From: Luidia sarsii
Lineage: Eukaryota; Echinodermata; Asteroidea; Paxillosida; Luidiidae
Assembly: GCA_949987565.1 (NCBI GenBank)
Contig: OX465105.1
Location: 23,671,685 to 23,735,684 of the forward strand
Direction: 5' to 3'
DNA: 64,000 nucleotides
This document shows positions 10,332 through 22,059 of this stretch, piece by piece. A program made the translations under genes and the position numbers. The stretch's first letter is position 1. Each line of letters starts with the position of its first letter. The notes beneath the pieces are model-generated. The model did not search any database. It was not told where the DNA came from and saw only the letters and a list, made by a program, of their open reading frames with translations.

Positions 10332-12224
10332 ATGTACACTGCCAAGAAAAATGACGTTAATCATCTCATCACATCTGCAAGATCAGCGCATTTCTCACAG
10401 AGGATTTCGGAATGTAATGGTGATCAGAAGAAACTGTTTGGTATTGTGCAAGGTCTGTTTTGTTCCAAAGCTACAAGCTCAGCCCTCCCAAGACATGATG
10501 ATCCAAAGCGTCTTGCCAGTGACTTCAGTCGCTTCTTCAGCCATAAGATTGATAAGTTGAACCTAAAGTTAAGAAGTAATACAAAGCCAGGTTTGGGATG
10601 TTTCCTGTCTCTGTCTCCATTCCATGGTGACTGTGATTTATGTGACTTTCGACCAGCTACAGTGGATGAAGTTCTTAAATGCATCAAGGAGTCTTCTTCT
10701 GCTAGCTGTGAACTTGACCCACTACCGACTAAATTTGTAAAGAATGAGCGTGTTCTTTCATTGTTGCTACCATCTATCACGGATATAATTAATTCATCTT
10801 TTAAATCTGCAATGGTTCCAGATGCGATGAAAAAAGCATCCATCAAACCACTTCTTAAAAAATCAAGTCTAGCCATAAATGAAATGGGAAACTATAGACC
10901 TATATCAAATCTGCCATTCATATTGAAACTATTGGAACGTATTGTCTCCGCTCGTGTCAAAGAGCATATGGAGAGGTTTTCATTGAACGAGCCGTTGCAG
11001 TCTGCTTACCGTTCCGCACATAGTGTGGAAACTGCACTTCTGAGAGTAGCGAATGATATCCTTTGCTCCATTGATGACAAAAATCATGTTACTTCACTTA
11101 TTCTTCTCGACCTTTCTGCAGCATTTGATACTGTGAACCATCAAATCCTGCTCGATAGATTGTCTTATTCATTTGGTATTTCTGGTCGTGTACTTTCATG
11201 GTTTAAATCCTATCTAGAAAATCGCTCTCAGTTTGTCAAAATTGGTAATGCTAACTCTGACTCAATACCTCTAGTCACTGGAGTTCCTCAAGGCTCTGTT
11301 TTGGGACCTTTATTGTTTTCTATGTACACACAACCACTCGGTCGTCTTATTTCTTCACATGGTGTTTCTTATCATTTTTACGCGGATGATACTCAGTTAT
11401 ACTTATCTTTTCCCGTTGACCAAACAGCATCCGCAAAATTGAAAATTGAAAATTGTATTGAAGATATTTGTTCCTGGATGTCGGCAAATTTCCTAATGCT
11501 CAATGTCTCAAAAACTGAATTGATATGCTTTTCAGCCAAATCCAAAGACAGCATCCCTGATTTATTTGTAGGAGATGACACAGTTTCCGTTTCATCTACT
11601 GCCAGAAATTTTGGAGTTGTGTTTGATAGTCAGTTAAATATGAAAACTCACATCACAAATGTCTGTCGTACTTCCTATATTTATATTCGTTCCATTAGTA
11701 GAATTCGTAATATATTATCTCAGTCGGACACTGAAAAATTAGTTCATGCTTTTGTTTCATCACGGTTAGACCAGTGTAATTCTCTGCTAGCTGGACTTCC
11801 TAGTATTGTTCTTGAACCATTGGTTCGTGTTCAAAGGTCGGCTGCTCGCCTTATAATGAAAGCTAGGAAATATGACTCGATTTCCAGTCACATGATGAAT
11901 ATGCATTGGTTGCCGATTCCACAAAGAATTGTGTTGAAATTACTGTTTTTAACTTACAAATGTCTACATGGCGATGCCCCATCCTACTTGAAACAGCTTG
12001 TTAAGTGGCACATTCCGAAGCGCAATCTTAGGTCTGGGAGTGCTTATGAAGCTGCTGTACCAAATAATGTCAGAGGTAAACGCTTTTTCGCAGACCGTGC
12101 ATTTGTTAATATTGCTCCAAAATTATGGAATGATCTTCCCCTATCGATACGATCCAGTCAATCATCAGAAATTTTCAAAAATCGTCTTAAAACGCACCTT
12201 TTTAGAATTGCCTATGGCTCTTAG
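10332..12224 (+). pseudogene. LINE reverse transcriptase (630-residue uninterrupted frame)
   Basis: Uninterrupted reverse-transcriptase section of the element. Visible motifs: MGNYRPISNLPFILKLLE, LILLDLSAAFDTVNHQ (motif A, about residue 264), GVPQGSVLGPLLFSMY (motif B) and YHFYADDTQLYLSF (motif C, YADD at 11,379-11,390), then the thumb. The C-terminus has the usual NIAPKLWNDLPLSIR and FKNRLKTHLF. The domain is complete with no stops and is plausibly functional in trans, but the element as a whole is dead because of the broken endonuclease. Clade: L2/CR1 group by motif style and by the ATT-type 3' end. It may be called protein coding by gene finders. Confidence 0.88.
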
Positions 12225-12452
12225 ATATAAATACAAATATTTTATTTTAATTCATTGGTTCAACTTTTTTTTACTTTTATATCTTTTAATTGTTTCCACT
12301 TTTTATTGTAAATGAAGTAATTTGTAATTTGCAGTTTTCAACATTTTTGTATATCACCAATTTGTATAGTAATTAGCGCCTTTGATCATGTATAATTATG
12401 TGGAATTGTTTGCGCTTTATAAATAAAACTATTATTATTATTATTATTATTT
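12225..12452 (+). mobile_element. LINE 3' UTR ending in (ATT)n
   Basis: AT-rich 3' UTR ending GCGCTTTATAAATAAAACT followed by an ATT trinucleotide run (about 12,429-12,452). A short tandem 3' tail rather than poly(A) is typical of L2/CR1-type elements. Confidence 0.8.
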
Positions 12453-12840
12453 TGGGTTTGAGAAAACAACCCTTGATATTTAACTTTCGCTCAATGTAAT
12501 ATTGATGAACTTTATCACTGACTTCATTAATGATTTTAAGCAATGTAAGCAGGTTTTCGTTAATTGGAAAATAATCATACCCTTAATGGTTGTTGTCATT
12601 AACTTACAGTGCACATAATAAACGGTTATACCTTCTTTGTATTTCCAAAAATGAATTCACGAATTTGGAGTGTTGATTGTCGAAATACCTGCCTACTTTT
12701 CGAAACAAAGCTAAATCTTGTAATATCAGTACTTATATTGTGGACACGCCAACAAGAAGAATACTTATATAATGCTTTCATCGGTATTGCTTGATGTTTA
12801 CATCAATGCCAACAATGTAGTGAACATACTATTTAAAGGA
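12453..12840. other. AT-rich spacer, nothing recognised
   Basis: No exon, RNA gene or repeat was recognised here. Confidence 0.5.
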
Positions 12841-12843
12841 CTA

Positions 12844-13010
12844 ATATGCAAACACTAATGTTGTCATCTTCTTACTGACCAAAAATATCAAAATAGCAAA
12901 TTTCACAAATCAGCAGGGCCTGACGTTTCGAACATAGCAGGACCTTTCTCAAAGACGAGAAAAAGGTCTTCGGGAAAGATCCTGCTATGATTGAAACGTC
13001 AAGCAGGAGA
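12844..13010 (+). mobile_element. Short Penelope-derived palindromic element, copy at 12.9 kb
   Basis: Degraded family head (TATGCAAACACTAATGTTG, TTACTGACCAAAAAT) followed by a reverse arm (GGGCCTGACGTTTCGAAC, AGCAGGACCTTTCTCAAAG) and a diverged forward arm (AAAGATCCTGCTATGATTG, AAACGTCAAGC). Same architecture as the 32.6-kb copy but older. Confidence 0.7.
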
Positions 13011-13583
13011 AGGTTTTTCAGCTATCACTTTGGAGATACAGTACTATTAGTAACAGATGCCCAACACAGTAAATGGATTGGATAGAATGCAACACAGTCG
13101 ATATGATTATTAAGTTCAACGCACACCGTGGTACGAGCGAGCTGCCCAGTCCCTGTAGTGTGCAAATTATATAGATACAGCCCATTAAAAAGACACGGTT
13201 TACGATGCAACCATTCCCTAACGCTAACTCTGAATAGCGCCCTCTATTAAAGTCAGCGCGGCGATCGCTGACAGGCGCGTTTGATCAACTATTTCCATGG
13301 GGCAGACTCGGGTCAAAGGTAAGGGACACCATTTGCGAAGGTCAACGAATCACTCCATACTTTGTCAAACTCAAGGTATACGTAACATAACATACGCTGT
13401 GTTGTGTTGTGTTGTACTGCGCTGCGCTGTACTGAGTTGTATTGTGCTGCACTGTTACCGTGCCGTAGCAATGACAGTGCTACACTCTGTTATATCCCAT
13501 TCTGTATGGTTGAATAATTTGAACTGAGTCAGAGTGACATCGGACACCGTGTTGCCACAGGGCGACCCCGTCCTCGCTGTGAC
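13011..13583. other. Spacer, no gene seen
   Basis: Includes a short GTTGTGTTGTGCTGC-type run at 13,400-13,450. No gene or element was recognised. Confidence 0.45.
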
Positions 13584-14073
13584 GGGTGCAGCACACAAAA
13601 TCCAGCCAAGATAGCTCCGCCGAGCTGATTATCATAAGTGTGTACCCACAACTTTTTAATAAGGGGTCTTTGGAGGCTAATTAACTGATACATTGTAGAA
13701 CAAGTGAAGCTTAAGACAACCTGGTGGTTCACTCTTCAATTTGGTATATAATTTGGACCATATCTGGCTTTAAGTGTGGTCATATTTGGCTGTGGAAGTG
13801 GAGGGGTCCACCCCAAAATCCTTGCAGAAATTCGGCTTGGACGGCTACACATTTTGGGGGTGTTTTTTCTGGGGGTAATTAGCAAAAAATCTAATCTGCT
13901 AAGAGCAGTAAAATGGAAAAGAATCTGCAGAGATGAAGGTCCAAACTACAATTTTAAGTATAGCTACAAGAACTGACAGACTTTTGGGCGTGGGATAATT
14001 GGTTTTGAAAGTGAGTGTTTTTGTACAGTGTTCAATGGGAGCTCGATTTAGTGTTCTGCACCCTGACGGGATC
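13584..14073 (+). mobile_element. ~490-bp element bounded by GGGTGCAG/CTGCACCC, copy 1
   Basis: Bounded by short inverted ends (GGGTGCAGCACAC at left, GTTCTGCACCC at right). It matches 16,857-17,340 in opposite orientation over its full length, and partial copies at 42,078 and 54,241. It contains TGGAGGGGTCCACCCCAAAA and no coding capacity, so it is non-autonomous. It may be an independent unit or one arm of a 3.75-kb foldback element. Confidence 0.78.
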
Positions 14074-15420
14074 CCAGTCTGCTGCCACCAAGCGGTAGCT
14101 GCTGAACCATGTTGCACGGCGCTCGGCACTGCGGCGCCGCGGCCGGTGGGAATTAAGATGACGTCATGGGCCCCCCGCACTCGCGCTCGCTGACAGGGGT
14201 TGTCAGCGGCGTTGACAATGACTTCAGAGCTCGTATTTCCGATCTCCGCGAGGGAAGAGGCGCAAATTAATTATCCTTTAATCCGTCGGTCCCGAGTGCC
14301 GCGGTCTGGGACCCTGTGGTCACCCCTGACGTGGACAACCTCACCGCAGGAAGTCCTCCCCACCCCTCTACCCCCCAACAAATAGACCAGCGGTGTCACT
14401 GCCCTCTCCAAGGCGAAATTCAAGGGGAGAATTTCACAGGAGGACGGAGGGGGAGGGGTGTATAGGTCGGGTAATTCGGGGAATTGCCTCGTCCAGTCGA
14501 GCACAATGCCAATCTTTCTCGGCCATGTGCTCAGCCTATTTCACGGTGTTTCCAACCACTGAGAGAATTATGCGCAACCCCTACGGGCTCCAAGCGCTTG
14601 ACAATCTCCGCTCTTTGTGTGGGTTCGTCAAGAACAAAAACAAAGGGTTCACTGAAGTCAATTAAGTTGTTAGGAACTCTCGCTCACCCCGACTGCTGCC
14701 CCCGTCTATCTGCATTCGTATGCCTACCCGTCTGTCTATCTATCTGTCTCTTTCTCTCACCCCTGTCTCTAACACTGTATGTCTATCCGTCCATTTCTCT
14801 GTCAGTTTCACTATGCCTCCATCTCGTCATTCTCGTCATTCTCGTTAAGGGGCGAGTTCGGGGGAGAGAGAACCGCTCTCCAACACACTGGTTAAGAGAG
14901 CCATCTATTAAGAGAGCCAACAACGCTTGGGGAAACAAGACGAGGGACAGAGGGAAAGAGAAAGACAAATGCTCCGATAGACGAGCATGTTTCCAACTCA
15001 AACCAAATGCCATGATAATACTTGCATTAAACTCCACGGGAAACGGCTCAACTCCCGAGGGTACCAGTGACACATGGTGGCATGCGGATCACTCTGAATC
15101 CCCCCAAAAGGAGATTTGTTAAAGGAACAAAGGGTACACCGTATATGCAATAAGTGCGACAAAAAGATATGAACAAAAAAACAATTTGCTCGGAACCGGA
15201 GATGGTGGCATCACAAAGTGGAGGTAGTGGGATCTATCGTGGTGGTCGTAGAGCGACGGACACCCGTCACCGAAGCCAGTCTTCACCCTAGAACAATGCC
15301 CGCCCTTTTTGCAAGTCCGATCATTACACAAGTCATGTCGTTACTCGTGTAACTAATTTTTTTCTCTTATAATACAAAAACCGCAATGACTCTTGACTGG
15401 AGTTTACGAGCATCTTGCCT
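14074..15420. other. Unique-looking spacer inside the foldback, possible regulatory sequence
   Basis: Not repetitive at its left end. About 14,155-14,300 holds TGACGTCA, an inverted TGACAG/TTGTCAG pair, and AATTAATTATCC with TTTAATCC, all resembling transcription-factor sites. 14,700-14,830 is TCTG/TCTC-rich. No convincing coding exon was found. Regulatory function is only an inference from motif density. Confidence 0.3.
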
Positions 15421-15424
15421 TTTT

Positions 15425-16300
15425 TCAGTGATGTACATAAAACACTGCACATTGCTGACTGACTGAAATGAACCAAGTGGACATGGCCCTGCCTTTGCTT
15501 TTGAGAAAGTTCCTGCCTTTGAGAAAGGTCCTGCCTTTTGATAAAGGTCCTGCCTTTTGATAAAGGTTTTGCTTTTGAGAAAGTTCCTGCCTTTGAGAAA
15601 GACACTTCCTTTGAGAAAGATCCAGCCTTTGGGAAAGATCCTGCCTTTTGAGAAAGGCCCTGCCTTTTGAGAAAGGTCCTGGCGCCTTTTGAGAAAGACA
15701 CTTCCTTTGAGAAAGATCCTGCCTTTGGGAAAGATCTTGCCTTTTGAGAAAGGCCCTGCCTTTTGAGAAAGGTCCTGGCGCCTTTTGAGAAAGGTTCTGC
15801 CTTTGAGAAAGGTCTTGCCTTTGAGAAAGGTCTTGCCTTTGAGAAAGGTCTTGCCTTTGAGAAAGATCCTATTATACCTTTGAGAAAGATCCTATCATAC
15901 CTTTGAGAAAGATCCTATTATACCTTTGAGAAAGATCCTATCATACCTTTGAGAAAGATCCTGCCTTTGAGAAAGGTCCTGTCTTTGAGAAAGGTCCTGC
16001 CTTTGAGAAAGGTCCTGCCTTTGAGAAAGGTCCTGCCTTTGAGAAAGGTCCTGCCTTTGAGGAAAGCCCTGCCTTTGAGAAAAAGGACACTGCCTTTGAT
16101 AAAGGACCCTTCTTTTCCAAAAAAGACCCTGCCTCTGAGAAAGGTCCAGCCTATTAGAAAGGTCCCGCCTATGAGAAAGGTCCCGCCTATGAGAAAGGTC
16201 CCGCCTATGAGAAAGGTCCTGCCTTTGAGAAAAAGACCCTGCCCGAAAGGCAGAGAGGTCCTGATATGATCTATTCGCCAAGGCCCTGACGTTTACATTC
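15425..16300 (+). repeat. 18-bp minisatellite derived from the Penelope terminal motif
   Basis: Dozens of ~18-bp units CTTTGAGAAAGGTCCTGC with drift (variants GATCCTGCC, TATTATAC-containing units, CCGCCTATGAGAAAGGT). The unit is the core-plus-stem II half of the Penelope terminal motif. The left flank (AACACTGCACATTGC, TGACTGACTGAAAT) resembles the head of the short Penelope-derived elements, and the right flank has AAGGCCCTGACGTTT, a reverse terminus. The array is therefore an internally expanded short element. Open frames inside are artefacts. Confidence 0.85.
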
Positions 16301-16856
16301 ACGCTTAGTGTGCCACTATCAGCGCACGGTGGTCCCTCCTTGTTTTCTTTTTCTTTTTGAAACAAGAATGTGCATTCAAACAAAAAAAAGGTGCTTCCAA
16401 CACGAACATTCAACCGCCGTTGCTGGTTGTGGCTCGAACTCACAGAACGACGTTCGGTGACGCGCGCTCGATCTCCCTAGCACAGAGCAAGGCATGGAAA
16501 TCCACCATAAGGGGTGGTGGGAGATTCAATTCACTTGGTCGCAAGGTCCCCACCCCCATCCCCCCGGGGGGAGGGGGGGGCTCACACAAGCCATCCGGCT
16601 TGGGAAATGGCTTGAATACTAGCCTCGGGCCACGTAGGAGAGGGAAAGGAGAGGAGAAGGAGGAGGAATGGGAGGGGGTCTATTTTGGGTCTCACGCTAG
16701 CGCTGACGCATTGCGGAGTCAACCACTCTATCCCTACAGCCCTACATTATTATACCCTCCTGTCCCTTCCCTCCAGCGAACCATCGTGGCAACACAGAGA
16801 CCACTCTCCAGCCCCATCAGCCTGGCGGCGCGATCACCGGGAAAGGGGTGGCTTTG
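16301..16856. other. GC-rich spacer, no gene seen
   Basis: Includes a G-run at about 16,560-16,580 and GAGGAG-rich sequence. No gene was recognised. Confidence 0.45.
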
Positions 16857-17340
16857 GGGTGCAGAACACTAAATAGAGCTCCCATTGAACACTGTACAAA
16901 AACACTCACTTTCAAAGTCAATTATCCCATGCCCAAAAGTCTCTCAGTTCTTGTAGCTATACTTAAAATTGTAGTTTGGACCTTCATCTCTCAGATTCTT
17001 TTCAATTTTAGTGCTCTTAGCCGATTAGATTTTTTGCTAATTACCCTCAGAAAAAAACACCCCCAAAATGTGTAGCCGTCCAAGCCGAATTTCTGCAAGG
17101 ATTTTGGGATGGACCCCTCCACTTCCACAGCCAAATAGGGCCACATTTAAAGCCAGATATGGTCCAAATTCCATACCAAATTGAAGAGTGAACCCCCAGG
17201 TTGTCTTAAGCTTTACTTGTTCTACAATGTATCAGTTAATTAGCCTACAAAGACCCCTTCTTAAAAAAAAGTTGTGGGTACACACTTTATGATAATCAGC
17301 TCGGCGGAGACATCTTGGATGGATTTTGTGTGCTGCACCC
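16857..17340 (-). mobile_element. ~490-bp GGGTGCAG element, copy 2 (inverted)
   Basis: Reverse-complement copy of 13,584-14,073, similar from end to end. Its terminal sequence GTGTGCTGCACCC at 17,328-17,340 mirrors the left end of copy 1. Together the two copies delimit a 3.75-kb foldback. Confidence 0.78.
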
Positions 17341-17820
17341 TATAGTTCCCCAAAAGTGCCACAGGATCAACGACGACGTTGCGGTCCGGGTCAAATCTGC
17401 CAGGCGGCATTTGTTAGTATTATAACATGTTTTGGTTTGACCGTGCCTCAATGCGAACGACAGAGGGCGCAGGCAGCGGCCCGCGTATATTTCTCGTCAA
17501 CAAGCGAACCCACAATCTTTATAGTTATGTAATGAATTGTCGCGACCAAGAAATGGAAGGATTTATTAGTAAGAGAGAAAAGGGTCTTCTTAAAGTTTCA
17601 TGAGGAGAGGAAGAGGAATGGAGAAATTGGGAGGGGAGTGAGAGAGAAAGAGATATATGGATACCGTCAGCAATGAATTTTCAAGGTGTTTCTGGCAAAG
17701 GTACATATACTACGGTGGCCACTTGGAAATATCTAGGACGGGGCAAGTCGAGTGTTGAATTATGCCGAGGGAGGAGTAAGCGTCAAATGGACATTTGGTT
17801 GAGGATTTTTTTTCGCAGGC
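17341..17820. other. Spacer, no gene seen
   Basis: Mixed sequence with a GAGAGG-rich stretch at 17,600-17,660. Nothing was recognised. Confidence 0.45.
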
Positions 17821-17848
17821 CTGAGCTACTGCCTTATCCAGTGCGCCT

Positions 17849-18935
<1,087 letters not shown>

Positions 18936-20265
18936 GGACTCTGGACTCGTGCTAGATGCCAAGCGCCCTCAACGTTCAACTTAGCCCAGGTAGGCATTTT
19001 TGTTTTGCGCCCGTCAACAAAAAAAGCAAGAATGGACGTAACCAAGAGTGGCATGATAACAAAATAAATGAAAGGGAGCCCTTCATAAAGATGAGCTGCA
19101 ACGGCTGTTTTGGGACGCACCCCTTCCCCCTCCCCCCATTCTCGTCTTCTCACGAACAGGACGGAGTCTGTCGAGATGCAAACAAGGAGGGAGGGGTACA
19201 GGGAGACAGGGTTACCCTGCCCTCAGCCCCCTTCACCGATTCTTCCTGCCATCCCACTACACACACACACACACGCACACAATCTGACCAAACATCATCC
19301 CTACTGGTCAAAATAATATCATTTCCCACGACGACAGACGACCATGACCCTCTTCAATTGGCACGTTCGGGAGCCGGGGGAACGGCGGTGGTGGTGGTGG
19401 GGTGGGAAGGGGGGGGCTTAAGGCTGGAGGAAGAAAGCTTCTTCTTCATCATCTCCTCGGGGCATTGTGTCGAAACTGTTGGAGATGCCACCACCTTAGG
19501 GAGGAGATGAAGAAGAGGAAGAGGAAGACAATTTCTCAACCGTGGGGAAGGGTGGGGGGATGGAGAGCGTTGTGCAGCTGGGTTATGGATTTGTTCCTGC
19601 GAACTTATCTTCTCGCCTTCGGGGATATAGTTTGGTGCACTCGACCGAAATCGGTAGAGTTTTGTTTGCGTATCGCAAGTATCGCGGAGTGATTCACAAA
19701 AGCGTATACCCCCCCCCCCTACCAAACCAACTAACCCACGAGTGAGATACTTTCACTCGGTTCGTTGAAATAAAATATAGGTCGCTCTTAACGGGAGGCA
19801 ATTAGCTGACTTATATTTGAGCAACCGACCCCTTCCCCAATCCGGGTCATTGACCCGGGTTAAAGGATTGTTGTATTTCTCCCCCACAAAGACTCGGCTT
19901 AGGCAAGGCGCAGTGACTATTTCGTTTCCTTAATTTTAAAGTGCAGGGCGTGGACACCGGATCCTCTTTGGCTTCGATGCTTTCTTTTAGGAAGGCGACG
20001 CCACGAATAAGACTCCAAAGGTTCAACTTCAAAAGAGAACCACAGCTTGTGTTTTCCTAACCGAGACAAAGCTAGTGCCGGAGCCAAGGCGGGATTTTTA
20101 GGTTTTTGATGGGATTTATTTTAGGGGAGGCATGGAAAACGGGACACGGGACAGATTTGAGTGAAAGTCACAGAGTAACTTAAGTACTTAAAACCTCAAA
20201 TATATATTATTTTCAATTTCAACCCCATCCTTAATTGTAATAGTCCACAAAAGGACGAAATCTAG
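18936..20265. other. Spacer, no gene seen
   Basis: Contains a short CA run at 19,259-19,275, a GGTGGTGG tract near 19,385 and a C-run near 19,710. Short open frames on both strands have no recognisable domain. Confidence 0.45.
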
Positions 20266-20267
20266 TA

Positions 20268-20925
20268 GACAGACCAGGGTGAAACCACAGGGATGGGCAA
20301 GCAATAATAGGGAAGGGATCAAAGGAGGAAAGCTGGTAGACAGACCAGGGTGAGATCACAGGGAAGGGCAAGCAGTTTAGGGAAGGGATCAAAGGAGGAA
20401 AGCTGGTAGACAGACCAGGGTGCGATGAAAGGGAAGGGCAGGCAGTAGGGAAGGGTTCAAAGGAGGAAAGCTGGTAGACAGACTAGAGTGAGATCAAAGG
20501 GAAGGGCAAGCAGTAGGGAAGGGATCAAAGGAGGAAAGCTGGTAGACAGACTAGGGTGAGATCGAATGGAAGGGCAAGCAGTAGGGAAGGGATCAAAGGA
20601 GGAAAGCTGGTAGTGGTAGACAGACCAGGATGAGATCAAAGGGAAGGGCAAGCAGTAGGGAAGGGATCAAAGGAGGAAAGCTGGTAGACAGACCGGGATT
20701 AGAACAAAGGATTAGACCAGGGTGAGATCAAAGGGAAGGGTGCGCATTAGGGAAGGCATCAAAGGAGGAAAGCTTGCCTGGTAGACTGACCAAGGTGAGG
20801 TCAGAGTGAAGGGCAAGCAGTAGGGAAGGGGTCACAGGGAGAAAGATGGTCGACAGACCAGGGTGAGATATAGGGAAGGGATGGGAAGGGATGGGAAGGG
20901 ATGGAGGGAGGACAGCTAAAGGATT
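20268..20925 (-). repeat. ~62-bp satellite (Penelope 3' UTR-derived), reverse-oriented block
   Basis: Units of GGGAAGGGATCAAAGGAGG, AAAGCTGGTAGACAGACC, AGGGTGAGATCAAAGGGAAGGG, repeated about ten times with decay. It is the reverse complement of the block at 22,060-24,030, about 1.1 kb away. Confidence 0.9.
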
Positions 20926-22050
20926 AGTAAACGTATCATTATATACTTAAACGAAGGACAAGCCCTAAAACAACCTGTCGTTCGTCAGAGTGTTATACAT
21001 TCTTGGCGGTTTGATATGGATGCATAATTGTAAACGATTAACCACGTTCATCATACCCATTTGAAAACATGACTTTACCTTATGATATATTTTTGATGGA
21101 AGCTGAAATCTGTCCGGTTTTAAAATGCAATGAAATCCCGTGCGTTGTCAAATGGCAATCAATTCCTATATACGCGTAGCGGGTTCGTTGGTGCCGCGCC
21201 AGCACAAAGTGAAGGACAGCTCGGGGGAAATGACAGTTCCCCCCCCCCGAAAAAAAATGGCCCTTCCACGATGGCTTGCTGTTGATTGTTACAATTCACT
21301 GTTTGGAGTTTGGAGTTACACGCCCGGGGATCGGAGACGGGTCAACGCTGGTGTCGATTCGCCGGACCGATGACAACTCCAGGTTCTTTTTTCCTGGGGG
21401 GCGGGAGGGTTGAGAGGGGTGAGGGGGTTAGGGGGGGGGGGTAAATGGGGGTACCCAAGCCCGGTCAGCGGGCCGGGCGGTGACAGACAGGGCCCGTCTG
21501 GCCCGGCGACGAGCGGCGAAGTTCTGCCGGGACGCGCACGCAGGGTCGCCGGCGGTCGATCGCGGCGAGTAGCCGGTGACCCCTGTGAGTGCGAGTGGGG
21601 ACGCACGGTAGCTTCCTCGGACTTTTGATGGAGTCGAGGTGCGTCAGGAGAACGTGTCCCGCAACACTTTCCCCGCGAGTGCTGCAAAGCCGACAGAGAC
21701 ACAAGCCAGAGGCCCACCGGACGGAATCAAGTTCTGTATTACGCCAATGAGACAAATACTGCCCTTGGTGTCAGTGCACTTTGTTCCATTTCCTTTCGAT
21801 CCGTCAAAACAAAATGAGAATAATCGTGCAAACAAAATTAGACGTTAACCTGTTTTTTAGACATAGAGGGCGGTATTTGTAAATGAGACTCTTCGTTCCA
21901 ACGATCGCTCCGCGGTGCGATGATTTACGGCTTCACTTCTCAACTGGATCTAAGCTCTCTGATCTTAAATTCGTTAAACCCTTGCCTACAGCTAACCCCT
22001 TGCCTAATTCTGATCTCAGCCAGATCCGTCCACCTGAATTCTCTGTTTGT
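20926..22050. other. Spacer between inverted satellite blocks; CpG-rich at 21,300-21,720
   Basis: The central part is dense in CpG (for example CGGTCGATCGCGGCGAG near 21,555) and has a long G-run near 21,430. No exon with recognisable protein was found. It could be a CpG-rich promoter or conserved element, unproven. Confidence 0.35.
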
Positions 22051-22059
22051 CTTTCGACT

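Noticed and set aside
15490..16270. CRISPR-like array of regularly spaced repeats
   Set aside because: Units are contiguous 18-mers without unique spacers, in a eukaryotic genome, and derive from a Penelope terminus.
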